From: Emydura subglobosa
Taxonomy: Eukaryota; Chordata; Testudines; Chelidae
DNA: 64,000 nucleotides
Reading direction: 5' to 3'
Assembly: GCA_007922225.1 (NCBI GenBank)
Contig: ML679961.1
Span: 69,420,890-69,484,889, forward strand
This document shows positions 31,101 through 42,840 of the stretch, one piece after another (within the stretch, counting starts at the first letter, position 1; every line of letters starts with the position of its first letter). Under the pieces are notes generated by a model that ran no database searches, was not told the DNA's origin, and saw nothing but the letters and a program-made list of their open reading frames with translations. Made by a program: the position numbers and the translations under genes.

Positions 31101-33224
31101 CATAACTATCCTGTGCTCATGTACTTCAGAAGCATGTGGATAATTTATTTTAGATCAGGCCCTATGTTTTTCCCTAAATTTTCTGATCATCTGTCTCATA
31201 TCGCTTTGGAGTATGTAAATAAATTTTTAGGACTCTGTTTTCTTTTTCTCCATTCCTACCACGAGTCTGATCCTTTGCGACATTGGAAGGTTGTACAATG
31301 CATAGTGTGTACCCTTCAAAGAGTGTGCTGCTGTAGAAACATTTGAGAGAAATGCAGACAAGACTGAAAAGTTTAAAACATGGTTATAGATCTACCCATT
31401 GTGCATGGCGCACAGCATCATTATTAGTTTATAAAGTGCAATTAGTGATATTCACCTAATAACAAATAACCTCTGCCAAAGCTAGTCCCTGTGCACTTCC
31501 TGGATACCAGCTTCCTAGAAGAGAAAACAGTGTACTAGATTTGCATTATTTGAATGAAAGTGCCGAGTGATCCAGTTTCTCCATTTCTACTATGCAAAGA
31601 TCCAGTCTGCACTCAGTTTATCTACCACCAGTCTGAGAGTAATCTCACTTTTATTAATTGGCAAGCCTGTTTTCTTTGCCTAGGAGTGTATCCCCTATCA
31701 GTACTTTCAAGAGCCCCTTCCTAAAGTCTTGTTCATGTTGAGGATTTTCTGAAATTCTCCCACTGTTGCATTAGTGCTGGTGCAACTCCACTGGTGCTAA
31801 CAACAATGGGAGCAATACTGTAAGCAAGCAGCCATTTTTTTCATTTTTTTACTGTGTTGTCATCTAATCTTGCTTTAACAAAGGTAGACAATGCCCAGGC
31901 TACTCCCATGTTCCCAATCATTGCTAACAGCAGGGGAGCTACCCTGGTATCTTTTGTATAGATGCAGTCTTAGGCTCTAGTCAGCTTTGCATTTGTCTTA
32001 TCTGTAAAGCTTGATCCAAGCCCTGAACAAAAAATTTAAATTCAGTATTTCAATACCACTGTCTGAGATGAGGTCTGTCCTGGTCATACTTAACCTGATG
32101 CTGTCTATGAAGCCTGTATTTTCTTTACTGATTTTTTTTTTTTTTTAAAATGGGGATGGGTGGAAAACGTATAATATTCATAAATGGTTTTCCTTGACTA
32201 TTAACCTTCTTGATGCTCCATATCGATAAGAAAAGTAGCTCCAGAAATGACTCTATCCCCTATATAGTAAATTAAAACCCTGCTGTGCATCTGGATTTCT
32301 ACACTTGCTGTTCAGTGATGTGTGTGAAGTTAGTGAGGAACATATACTCATAGGCATGCACATGCAGAAGGGAGAAAAAAATCAAAGAAAAACAGAAAAC
32401 AAAGATGGGACAGTACATGGCTTGGTAATGAGTCATGCTGAATGCCAGCGTGTGCAAAAATTGGGAATCTTGCATAGAACAATAAACCATAGAAAGGCAT
32501 ATCTTATCTTTGTGGGGCAAAAGCTAGTTAGTTCTAATGTATTGCTTTATTTCCTTAAGAAACAAGCCATAATAAACAAGAATTCCTGGGCCTTTAGTGC
32601 ATGCCTTTAGCATGTTTTAAGTGCTTTCAGCCACCTGTTAATCCCCCAGTGGCTCAGAAATACACAAGCAGATGTGGCTTACTGTTGTTATAATAGGACT
32701 CCCTTAATTGTACATTTCATGTTTTAAAACAAAAATCTTTAACTCCTTCTTCCTCCCTCCCCTCCCAAAAAAACCTCCAAACAAACCCCAATTAATCAAT
32801 CTTGAGGAATCATCAACTTTTCATGTCATAGTTAAAATTCTCGGAGGCCAAGCTGGCTGTAAAACTCTACAGTGGTAGAAAAATGTGATTGTTCTCTTGG
32901 GTTATGTCCTCTGTAACCTGGCCCCTTACCTGGGTATTATCCCAAGCCTCCTCCCATTCACACACAAAAATCTTGCACCTGAATTAAATGGTGTTTTCAG
33001 CTTCAATTAGCTGGCATGACTAGGGGTCTGGGTTAGAGCCAGGGTTCCCATTTCACTCCTGCTGGTAGCCTACTCGCTGTGCTGATGGTCCTCCAGTGTC
33101 TTCCCACAATTCCCTCTGTGTGCCCAGAAGGACAGATAAATTCTTCCACATTTCACTGGGACAGAAACATAGAGCCCCTCAGCTTTCTACAGTACAAGAA
33201 AACCATAGGCTACGGTGCAGAAGT
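28106..33224. other. No gene recognised
   Basis: A long AT-rich stretch. A 24-base T run occupies 28677-28700, preceded by GGTCAGGGTTCAAACCCTGC (28620-28639), which resembles a pol III B box. Together these hint at a minus/plus SINE remnant, but no A box can be assigned. Mixed T and A runs occur at about 32130-32148 and 32760-32770. No coding motif is seen in any frame. Confidence 0.45.
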
Positions 33225-33378
33225 CCGACTGACGGGGGGAGCACAGTACCAGTGAGGATACAGTATCCTAGATGTGGTTTTGCAGTGTGGCTTTTTACAT
33301 CTGGGCTAGTCTCAGCTTGGATGTAGAGACATAAGTACTGATCACCTGAGCTAACTCTGCAGTGAAGATATATCCTTG
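33225..33378 (-). mobile_element. Possible partial hAT-like MITE
   Basis: Reverse complemented, the right end reads AAGGATATATCTTCACTGCA followed by GAGTTAGCTCAGG. This is similar in layout to the minus-strand reading of the MITE at 24543-24778, which carries GGGTATGTCTATACTGC and later CTGAGCTAAC. The opposite end is not identifiable. Weak support. Confidence 0.35.
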
Positions 33379-33784
33379 GAGTTTTGACCACCAGTGGTTC
33401 TTAAGAGTCTGAATTTCAAATAAAAATATCAGGCTTTCCTTACAGCCCAGCTATGGGCATTTTAATGGCAATGAGGCTGTTTTAAAATTTAATTGTACAT
33501 TAAAAAAAGGGAGTATTCTGTTGTCCACATGTCCGTTTCTTATATCAAGTTAAAATGATAAAAAAGCCCAAGCATCTGCAAAGCCCAGCAACTGGCTTGG
33601 AGGAGGAGAATGGGGAGAACTGATTGAGATATGGGGAAAAAATACAGTTTTTGGCTATCTTTGCTGCTGAAGCTTGTGATATTTACTTAAAATAAGAGGA
33701 AAAGATATTGTCTGTCTATCGTTTCCCTTTTTTTCTCCATGTTCTCTATGTTTTGGGCACTTGGCAGTCCATTGTATTAAATGA

Positions 33785-34005
33785 GAAGACAGAGTGGTCA
33801 AAAGCTGGAGTTAGGAGCTTCTCTGAATTCTAATTTCAGTTCTTCCATTATTCATGGGGTAGCCTTGTACATTGTACTTCACCTCTATATCTGATTTCCT
33901 ATGAAAAAAATGGGAATAATAATACTTTGCTCCTCAAAGTAATGGTGAGGATTCATTAATGTTTATAAAGTGTGTAGAGATAGAAAGTGCTAAATGTTGT
34001 TATTT
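33785..34005 (+). mobile_element. MIR SINE
   Basis: The order CTAATTTCAGTTCTTCCATT, ACTTCACCTCTATATCTGAT, GAAAAAAATGGGAATAATAA, GTGAGGATTCATTAATGTTT, ATAAAGTGTGTAGAGAT matches the conserved core and 3' half of MIR (CTTCACCTCTCTGTGCCTC, AAAATGGGGATAATAA, GTGAGGATTAAATGA, TAAAGTGCTTTGA). It is an ancient tRNA-derived SINE mobilised by L2. It is on the plus strand, with mutations throughout. Confidence 0.8.
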
Positions 34006-35539
34006 ATTAAATGTAAATGAGGTGATTTGATTATATCATATGTGCACATGTATTCAGTGTCACCAGAAAGGCCCAGCTAGTAATGTGGACCATGGCTGTA
34101 GATAACCATTGTCCAAAACCGCTTTCTAATTTTTATTGCAGATACTTTTTTTTAGAGTTTTAAGAATGTACTTCCAACTAGCTATGATTTTTTTCCAGAG
34201 ACAGTCTAGTCCCTCTTTTATTTCCCCATCTGTATTTTTACTTGAAAATAAAGTTTGTTCACTAGGCAGTTTGTGTAAGATAGTGGTTAGGAGTCTTTTC
34301 GCTTGACTAGTATAAATAGAGAGCTGTTGTAGAACAAGAAAAGGGTAATTAAAGATTGTCATAAAATAATTAGAACATCAAACAAGACTGTTTAACAGTG
34401 CATATTTTTCAGTTAACCCACCTCTAGATTATCAAATTAGGGGATTTGTAATTCTGTTTAATTTCTTGCACAGTATCACCAGTTCAGAGAAAATTGATCA
34501 GAAGCTGGCAAATAGGAGTTAGCCTTCTATTCAGGTTAACAGAAGCTTGATCTGGACAGAAAGAATATCTCCCTGTAAGATTTTGTTGTGGGTTTGTTTT
34601 GCAGACTGCAATGTTTCTTCGGTTATTTTCTTGGAGCATGCTGTATAGTTACCACAGTCAATTTGTTTTAGCAGCAACACTCACGCTGGAACAGGATTCC
34701 AGAAAAATGTTATGATAGGTTTATCCTTGCCTAAAACATAAAGCTCATCTGTAAAGCTTTGTAACTGTATGACAATGATAGAAACAAATTTACAACTGTT
34801 AACCACAAATCCAAACTTCTCCAGTCCGCTTTTCTACTGGAGATTAAATAATAATATGCCTCATATAAATCATGAAAGTAAATTTTTAAGTTCTACCAGA
34901 GATCCATCTTTCATTGTTTTCTTCACACACAACCTCTCCCCCACCACCTCCTCCACAATTTGTAGGCTGAGAATTGATGAAATTATTAGAAAACTGTCCT
35001 TTGAGACTAAGCAAAACATTGTCAGTACTAGTGTGTGGTAGCAGGATCTTTTCATATCAGAGCAGAACTGAAGAGCTATAATAGGCAGTCAGGATGGAAT
35101 GTTTGCTCCTTGACTCATCTTTTGATTTAAATATTCATACTTCACCTGGAGGTAAAAGCTACTGACTTTTGAAAGTGGGTCAGGGTTTTTTTTTAAATGG
35201 GTCTTTTGGCACTTTGCTATGTGTTAATGCTACTGGGGCTGGAGAATTGTTTGGTAATGTATAGCTATATACATATGTCTATATTCAGAGAAAGCTTGGA
35301 TGGGCTCTCCGTAACTTAATCCAGACACAAGGGAGATCCATTTTGGGGAAATTTATAGTAGTTCCCCTGATTGAGGGACTTCAATAGACATTTGTAAAAC
35401 AGATATGGAATTTTAGAGGCAGGACTGTTCTTGGATGACCAAATAGTGCCTGTGGCCAAGAGACCTTTTTCTCAGCTGCATCTGGTAAGAAAAGCACAGC
35501 CTTTCTGTCTGAGAAAGTTGCCTTGCCCATTCATGTAGG
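34006..35539. other. No gene recognised
   Basis: AT-rich DNA without coding motifs or definable repeats. Confidence 0.5.
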
Positions 35540-35760
35540 CCTTTGTCAATTAAGTTTAGACTTCTGTACTGTGCTTTGTATGGAGCTATCCATTGAGATC
35601 ATTCAGGACTGGAAGACAGTGCAGCATGCAGCAGCCCATTTAGTAAGCAAGTTTCACACTGAGAACTCACTACACCAGTCCTCCAGAATGTGCAGTGGCT
35701 GCCAGTAAGCTTGCAAATGGAATTTCCTGTGTTGGTGTTTACCTTCAAAGATCTAAGTTA
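35540..35760 (+). mobile_element. L2-like LINE fragment
   Basis: The plus strand encodes TVQHAAAHLVSKFHTENSL (about 35617-35674) followed by a segment matching LQWLPV (GTGCAGTGGCTGCCAGT) and VLVFTFKDL. This is the conserved L2-clade order (TVQNAAARLV, LHWLPV, FKxLxxTYKAL). Only about 220 bp are recognisable and both ends are indistinct. Confidence 0.6.
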
Positions 35761-35843
35761 AACTAAGAATAAACTAGGATGTAAATTTAAAGTGCAGTAG
35801 CTATTCCACACTAACTACATATGTGGACATGCTTCCACACTAA

Positions 35844-36126
35844 GCCCTGGTCTACACTTACCTGGTGATTCGATGCCAGTCAACAGGAGTTACACAAACT
35901 ACGCAGAGTAGCTTGCGTAACTCACATCGACAGCTGTGCTTCCCTTCTGTGCGCTGTCTACACTGCGCTGCGCTGTTCCCGTCGACATAGCGCTACACTA
36001 CTTGAGGGGGTGGTTTACCAGCATCGACTTCCTGATCGATTGAACAGGTCTACACTGACCGCTCAATCGATCCAGAAAAATCGATCTGGCGGTGGCAAAT
36101 TTGCCACTATCAGTATAGACATGGCC
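35844..36126. mobile_element. Harbinger-like MITE with TAA target duplication
   Basis: The left end GCCCTGGTCTACACT and the reverse complement of the right end, GGCCATGTCTATACT, agree at 11 of 15 positions. TAA flanks both sides (35841-35843 and 36127-36129), as expected for PIF/Harbinger elements, which duplicate a TWA trinucleotide. The 283-bp interior contains further internal symmetry around GCGTAACTCACATCGACAGC and ATCGATCTGGCGG, and no transposase. Confidence 0.65.
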
Positions 36127-36129
36127 TAA

Positions 36130-37664
36130 AGTGCCTTCAAAGTGGATTAAACTAAAGTGTGCAAAGGCACATTTACTGCCAAATAAAGCGTGTCCACACA
36201 GAGAGAGTTAATGGAGAATATCTATTATGCTTTACATTCTTATTGTAGCTTTTCTGCCCAACTTCCTGTGTAGAGAAACCCTGACTTCGCTCTGATTGGC
36301 CTATCCAGAAGTAATTACATTGGAAGAAGCCATTTGTGTATAAAATAGGGAGTCAAGTAAGCAAGGGGACTGTTGGAATTCAAAAAACGTTGCTCCAACA
36401 TATACACAAAATTAATATACCTTTGTGCAATAATTTTTTTTTAAAATAAAAAGTCTGGATTAATTAGTGAATGTTTGTGTAGTGCTCTGAAAATGTTAAG
36501 TGCTTTATATAATGAAGGGATCAGACAGTATTATAACCCAGTTTGGTTCCTCATATACAGGCAAAACAAATTGTGTTATAAACACAGTTGGTTTAATACA
36601 GTGCATGGTAGATTTGGTTGTATAGATAGGTCCATAAGCATGCAACTAGTGTTGAAAAGGCCAAAATGTCTATCATCTTCAAATTTTGAGTCTGGACATG
36701 CCTGCATGTTTCTCATTCACTATGTGGAAGTGATAGGAAAAAAGGGAAATAGGAAGTGTAGACAGATTCACATTTGATACTCTTCAACCTGACAAACATA
36801 TTTAAATAATATAAAAGTTAGCTAATGGTTTTCAAGGACGCTATAAATGTTTAGATTGTACAGTTGTCCTTTCTTTCACTGATATTTTATGATCCTTCAC
36901 TGTTTTTCTGGTGATTGTTTCTCTTGGAATCTCCTGTCTTTGATATAGGGGAAGCCCAGGAAAACTAAAAATACAAGGGGGACCTTTGGATAGATTTTAG
37001 TTGCCTGACTATTACAAGGCAATGCTTTCCAATCTGTATGTGACAAAGAAGGAAGAGAAAGGCAGAGAGAAAAGTAGAAGCAGGAAAGGAGGTGACTGTT
37101 ACATTCTGTGCATTCAGTGCACTGGACGTAACATCGTGTTGTTGATTTTAATGACTTGTAGCTCTGTGTACCTATGAGCATTTCCCACCTTTTCTTTTGC
37201 TAAGCTTTGGATGACCGTGAATCCTTTTAGTTAATTCAGTTTGTTGATCAATACATCTATTGGAAAAATTAGATACCTAATTGTACACAGTATGTAAAAT
37301 GGCTAACTAGTGGGTGGTTATTATACACCATTCCTTCAAGAATTTTGGTGCTTTCTAGAGTCCAGTGAACCTCAAAGTGATAAAGCCATAGAAAGTGAAG
37401 GGACACTGGTAAGGTTTACAAGTCTGAAGTTCTGACCTTCCTGAGTATTGGTATATGTGACAGGAAAGTCAAAAATCTCTTTTTTTGTCACAACATCTAG
37501 AAAAGAGACATTATTTATCTCTATCTCACAAACAGTGCTGTTCTGGGCTCCCTCTACTGGCTATGTAGCATCAATAACTATTAAACACTATTTCCTATCA
37601 GCTGTACTGACATTTTCAGTGCCACTGCTGCTTCTGCAGAAACTAAGCTGAACGAATATTATGA
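36130..37664. other. No gene recognised
   Basis: AT-rich DNA up to the left end of DIRS-5. No coding or RNA feature is supported. Confidence 0.5.
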
Positions 37665-37860
37665 AAAGAAGTCAAGTACAAGTCTCTGTGTATTTCATAT
37701 GTGGGTACGCACACGCACCATGTGCCCAAAACCTGAAATTCTTCAAAGCAATGTCCATTGGCTCACACATGCACAGCAGCTCCCCTCGTGCTTGTGCTGA
37801 ATGAGGGCATAAGAGGCAATGCAAATCGATGCCTCTCCGATTCCTTCCTACCACCGCTTG
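37665..37860 (+). repeat. DIRS-5 left inverted terminal repeat
   Basis: The block series GTGGGTACGCA, ACCATGTGCC, AAATTCTTCAAAGC, GTCCATTGGCTCACACATGC and GCATAAGAGGCAATGC is found again, reverse complemented and in the same order, at 44455-44660. The outermost GTTAC-type end is not clear, so the start is approximate. Confidence 0.7.
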
Positions 37861-38021
37861 GCCTTAGTCAGAACTGTATCCTCCTTCACTCCATTTTATA
37901 ATCTACAAAGAAGGAAAATATTTGTAAATAGTTATATATTTAGCTTAGTTAGTTAGTTCAAGTTATAGTTAGCATAGTATTTCCTTCCCTGGTTGGGGAA
38001 CACTTCCCCAGCTCCAGGACA

Positions 38022-39218
38022 ATGCCCAGAGTCTCAGGATTCAAGAATTGAGTCTCCTGCCTATGATCCTTCTTCATCAGTGATAAACATCAATGCTGCC
38101 TGTGCTGTCTGGACAAGGTGCACATCTCTGTGAAGTGCAGGATCTGTTGTTCCTTCTAACCCGGAACTTGAGAAGCCAGGAGCTTAGCCTATTGGAACAC
38201 CGAATGGAGAAGTTTTATGAGGCCCCTTTCTGATCTTGGCCAAGGAAACCCCTCTGTACATAGGCCTCAACTGACCAGCAGTGCCACTCCAAGCATTGTG
38301 CCTTGGAGCGAGCCTTCAAAGGCTCCCCATGAAAACAGAGGGCATTGTCATGGGCACAAGGACAAAGCCCTTTTGAGGACTGTCCATAAGAAATATGCTT
38401 CTTCCCTGAGCCTGCCTAGGGCAGGTGAGACTTCGCATATGGAATCTAAGGAACTAATCCCACTGAAAACCCCCAGATTAGTGGGCAAGGTGCATAAAAA
38501 GAAAGATCCACCAGTTCAATCGGTCACACTTGTTACCAAAATTTAGGAACATGTTCACTAGTTCCATCTATGAGTGCTGGTCTGGACCCATCGTCAGTAC
38601 TGCCTCGTTCATCTAAAGACTGCCTGTCTACCCCAGATGCACCAGATCCTTCATACTTGACTGCTGGAACCTCTCAGACAACAGGGCATACGGAAACATA
38701 CATGAACACCAGAGGATATATTCCTCCCTGATCCACAGTCTTCACTTCTTTCTAGTCCTGCCCTCCTGAGTGATGTCCTTACGCTGGAGGAGAAGTCTGT
38801 ATCAGTGTTCCAGGAGTAGTCCCATGTTTAACCATCTGACAGGAGTGACCCGGTATCAATGGCACAGCTGTTACCAGTGGAACAGTTCTTGGACTTGGAT
38901 GAGTCAGAGGAGATATCCATATTGGTATCTCCGTGGAGACATTCGAGCCCCGACAGACAGTTGAAGAATTACGCTCATCATTTCCCTTGATGTGAGCTCA
39001 CAGGGACTGTTGGTTCCGATTCCCTTAGGATCAATCCCTCTTTCTTGCATCATTGGTGTCTGGAGGATCCTTATGGCAGGCATCTGGGCCTTTCTCAGAA
39101 GTCGTATAGTTCCTCTACCTCTCACCAACTTGTTCTGTCTGTGTACATGGAGGAAGATCCAGAAACAGAGCCCCAAGTACCGACTGTTTCAACGAGAGCC
39201 TCTTCAGTATCTCTTAGA
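38022..39218 (+). pseudogene. DIRS-5 gag, first part (broken)
   Basis: ATG at 38022-38024 begins MPRVSGFKN and is then stopped by TGA where the first conserved cysteine should be. The remaining cluster reads ISDKHQCCLCCLDKVH and KCRICCSF (about 38080-38155), matching PHDHCLRCLG and KCRICKAF of DIRS-2. An open but divergent region at 38217-38546 corresponds to the Pro/Ser-rich middle. Around 38860-39210, PVEQFLDLDESEEISIL and EEDPETEPQVPTVST are the acidic segment. Homology is interrupted at about 39220 by the CR1 fragment and resumes at 40203. Multiple stops and phase changes make this non-functional. Confidence 0.68.
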
Positions 39219-39221
39219 ATA

Positions 39222-40202
39222 ATTTCTTCTTTAATTTGCTGGCAAGAATACTGTGGGAGACCGCATCAAAAGAGTTGCTAAAGCCATGATATATCACGTC
39301 CGCTGCTTTCCCCACATCCACAGAGCCAGTCATCTCATCATAGAAGGCAATCAGATTGGTCAGGCATGACTTGCCCTTGGTGAATCCATGCGGACTGTTC
39401 CCAATCACTTTCCTCTCTTCCAAATGCCTTAAAATGGATTCCTGGAGGACCTGCTGCGTGATTTTTCTGGGGCCTGAGGTCAGGCTGACTGGTCTGTAGT
39501 TCCCCAGATCCTCCTCCTTTCTTTTTTTGAAGATGGGCACTATATATCTGCCTTTTTATAATTGTCTGGGACCTCCCCCAATTGCCACGAGTTTTCAAAG
39601 ATAATGGCCAATGGCTCTGCAATCACATCAGCCAACTCCATCAGCACCCTCGGATGCATTGCATCCGGCCCCATTGACTTGTGCATGTCCAGTTTTTCTA
39701 AACAGTCTTGAACCTGTTCTTTCAGTACTGAGGGCTGCTCACCGCCTCTCCATTCTGTGCTGTCCAGTGCAATAGCCTGGGAGCTGACCTTGTCTGTGAA
39801 GACAGGGGCAAAAAAAGCATTGAGTACTTCAGCTTTTTCCACATCATCTGTCAGTAGGTTGCCTCCTCCATTCTGTAAGGAGCCCACACTTTCCCTGACC
39901 ACCTTCTTGTTGTTAACATACCTATAGAAACCCTTCTTGTTACCTTCACGTCCCCTGCTAGCTGCAGCTCCAATTGTGCTTTGGCCTTCCTGATTTCATT
40001 TCTGCATGCTAGAGCAGTATTTTTATCCTTCTCCCCAGTCAACTGACAAGCTTCCACTTCTTGTAAGCGTCCTTTTAGTGTTTAAGTGCCTCAAATATTT
40101 CTCTGTTAAGCCAAGCTGGTCGCCTGCCATATTTGCTATTCTTTCTGCACGTCGGAATGGTTTGTTCCTGCATCCTCAGTAAGGTTTCTTTAAAATGCAG
40201 CC
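39222..40202 (-). mobile_element. CR1 LINE internal fragment, lacking both ends
   Basis: On the minus strand, three overlapping open pieces read RRPAWLNREIFEALK (about 40100), [12 protein letters not shown] and [15 protein letters not shown] (40057-39851); then [40 protein letters not shown] and [17 protein letters not shown] (39902-39540); then [38 protein letters not shown] and GFSNSFDAVSHSILASKLKK (39540-39222). These are the linker and the first RT blocks of CR1 ORF2. Motif A, LDFSKAFD in the 18.2-kb copy, reads HGFSNSFD, so the catalytic Asp is Gly. CR1 homology stops abruptly at AAATTAAAGAAG (about 39225), and the 3' half and tail are absent. Lack of the 3' end is not expected for a LINE insertion. 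Confidence 0.85.
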
Positions 40203-40786
40203 TTGAGGACACAGGCACTCCTTCTTCACCTTCTCTCCTGGATGACCATCATTAGGACCAGGAGCTGTTACAAAGAGTTGCCAGTGACTTACAGATCCCA
40301 TTAGAGGAGGTCCAGGACTCTCAGTGCCGGCTCCTGGACATATTGCAACCACAGGGACTGAGTAAGGTGCCCCTTTTGATCAATGAAATCATACTGGAAC
40401 CGACCAGAATGGCATGTCACACTCCAGCATCCTATGCTCCTACACTAAAAAGAGCCAAAAGGTGATACTTTGTTCTTTCTAAAGGAGCTGAATTTTTATT
40501 TTCCCATCCTGCCCCCAAATTGCTAGTGATACAGGCAGCTACAGAAAGAGGTTGATCACATTATCAAAGGGCCAACTTGGGATACGAAGGACCTAAGAAA
40601 TTGGACCTCCTGAAGGGGGAAGGTATTCTCCTCTGTAGGCCTGCAATTTTGTGTTGCTAACTACCAAGTTTGGTTAGCAAAATATGATTTTAATAACTAT
40701 TTCAGGCTTGTGGACTTCAGAGGTAAGCTTCTCACAGAGGACAGGGCCCAATTTTGTTGCCTTTTAAATGAGGGGAAGCTAGTGAA

Positions 40787-41509
40787 TGTAGTAGAAAGTA
40801 AGAACCTGAGACATGAGGCCTAATATAACAGACCAGGTATAAGGCCTGGGCATAAGCTAAAGTAATAGTCCAGCCCTGCTATTATAAAGCATAGTTAGCA
40901 GAAGTCAGGCGGTGAACCTGCATGTAGATTCACAGAAATTGGCTAGAACAGGCTGGTATTGCAAAAACACACATTCCTAGAGAATTGATAGGCATTGAAC
41001 ATGCAAGCACATTCCAGAAAGATGGTACCAGAACATCCTGAGACCAGGAATGATACAAGATCATTCCTCAAAGATAAGGAGGGCATACTGACCTCTGAGG
41101 ATGACAATATGATGGATAGAGATGTTTTGACTGAACCATCCGGTGGAAGGTAAAGGGTGATATCTTACCATGTCAGAGGATGTCAACTACACACATCAGA
41201 GGGGCAATGAGCAATTTGTTTGTATCAGTGTATAAAAGAGGGTCTCAAAGGGAGTGTCTTTGTCTGGCCGAGTGAGGAATGGAAAGTCCTGTTGTTTACT
41301 AAGCTGGTCCATTGTCATGGTCATACATATATTAAGTGTACTTATATCACGTATAGGGTGCTTTTTACCGTGCTGGAAATAAACCTGGCCTGCTGCCTTC
41401 ATTACTGAAACAGATCTCTGGTTATATTGGGTAATCCAATCACGGCTTGCTGTACCGGCCATCTGCATGGAGCTGGGACAATATACACGCTGGGAGAACA
41501 TACACAACA
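40787..41509 (+). mobile_element. Solo LTR of an endogenous retrovirus
   Basis: The 723-bp segment starts TGTAGT and ends ACAACA, a near-perfect short inverted pair (TGTAGT against TGTTGT). It contains a TATAAAAG box at 41231-41238 and an AATAAA signal at 41378-41383, spaced as in a U3-R-U5 unit on the plus strand. The flanks are GTGAA (40782-40786) and GCGGC (41510-41514). Alignment of the interrupted gag suggests the target was GTGGC, each copy having since mutated. No gag, pol or env sequence accompanies it, so it is a solo LTR left by recombination between two LTRs. Virus family is not assigned. Confidence 0.72.
41231..41238 (+). promoter_or_regulatory. TATA box of the solo LTR
   Basis: TATAAAAG lies about 140 bases upstream of the AATAAA signal at 41378-41383, the usual order in a retroviral LTR. 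Whether it still drives transcription cannot be told from sequence. Confidence 0.6.
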
Positions 41510-42229
41510 GCGGCAAAAGTATCTCTCCAGGCTGCAGTGGACACTGCAGGCACAGCTTCCAGAAATTTTGCCACTGATTTAGTCATGAGGAGGGATTCTT
41601 GACTACAATCAACAGGGTGGTAGGGATGTCCAAAACACTATCCAGGACCCTCCCCCCCCTTCCATGAGTCCAACCTCTTTAATGAGAAAACAGATGAGTC
41701 CCTGCACTCACTAAAGGACTTGAGATCGATTCTACGTTCCCTGGGATTTATATTCCATCCCCAGGAGGAAATACTAGAGGCAGCCCTATGGACTAAGACT
41801 ACCTCCTCCTCATGTACTTTATTACCAGTGCCCAGACAAGACTCTGCACAAATTCCAGAGAAGTCAGAGGCCTTGCTTCTCGGCATCCAATACTGCCACA
41901 ACCTCTACTCTCTCTCAACCATCTGCCAAGAATAATTTTTGACATATTGATAAAGACATGCATACTACCACTGATGCCACCCACCTGTTCTCCTGTAGTC
42001 TTTTGGGGGCCATCTTACACTCTTTGCCAACAACTGGAACAAGATCATTATAGACAGTTGTGTTCTAGAGATTATCCATCAGTGATACTCCATAGAGTCT
42101 CTTTTCTTCCCACCTCACAATCACCTTTTCTGTTCCCCCTTCAGGGACCACTCTCACAAGATGATGATTCTCATGAGATGATGAGGTGGAATCCAGTTTA
42201 CACCAAGGGGCAATAAAGTATGTCCCACC

Positions 42230-42780
42230 TCATTACCAGGGGCGGGGAGGGGGGTGGTTCTACTCCCCTTATTTCCTAAGTCTTAAAAAAGACTGAGGAT
42301 TGAGACCCATCCTGGACAGGCAACTCAACCTTTTTATTCAAAGATTGAAATTCTGGAAGATTATGTTGGCATAAGTAATCCCCTCCCTTCAGGAATGGAT
42401 GTGGTTTGCAGCTATCGACATGAAGGACATTCATCCATCCCACAGGACATTCATCCATCCTACAGTTGGCCTGGAACATTTCCAGTTTCAGGTCCTCCCC
42501 TTTTGACTCGCTACTGCAGTCGGAGTATTTATGAAAATTTTCTCTGTGGTAGCTGCCCAGATGAGATGCCAGGGCTATAAGGTGTTTCCATACCTAGATG
42601 ATTGGCTTCTTGTAAGCCAGTCTCATTAGGATGTCAGGTAAGTGACAAGGTTTCTCATACAATTTATGGTAGCCCTTGTCATTTGCTTAAATGAAGAAAA
42701 ATCCATTTGTACCTATAAGAACGATAAACTTCATGGGGTGAGATTGGACACAGTTTCTTCAAGAGCTTCCTCCCTGTGGA
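42230..42780 (+). pseudogene. DIRS-5 reverse transcriptase (broken)
   Basis: Motif A reads FAAIDMKDIH (about 42405-42435) with its aspartate codon at 42417-42419. It is followed immediately by a 20-bp tandem duplication (42424-42443 and 42444-42463) that shifts the frame. After it come FQFQVLPF, GVFMKIFSVVAAQM and the catalytic box FPYLDDWLL, in which YLDD occupies 42591-42602 and is intact. The region ends near NDKLHGVRLDTVSSR (about 42720). Upstream and downstream parts are in different phases, with stops between. It is a dead copy, but it preserves the YLDD motif that DIRS-1 has lost. Confidence 0.72.
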
Positions 42781-42840
42781 CAGGTTTCATGTAATGAACA
42801 ATCTTATTTCACATACTACCTGCAGACTGAACTACAGGGC

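Larger units (their letters stand above)
40203..41750 (+). pseudogene. DIRS-5 gag, second part, split by an LTR
   Basis: DIRS-5 gag resumes with TGTPSSPSLLDDHH, then QELLQRVASDLQIPLEEVQD and QCRLLDILQP (about 40258-40350), the start of the LAP2-alpha-like domain. GAEFLFSHPAPKLL (about 40487-40528) and KKLDLLKGEGIL follow. At 40786 the sequence is interrupted by the LTR and continues at 41510 with AAKVSLQAAVDTAGTASRN (about 41510-41566), which matches GAAVANAALQSASDAANAAS of DIRS-2 at the same place. LFNEKTDESLHSLKDLRSIL and RSLGFIF (about 41677-41755) close the domain. Stops and phase shifts are frequent. Confidence 0.7.
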
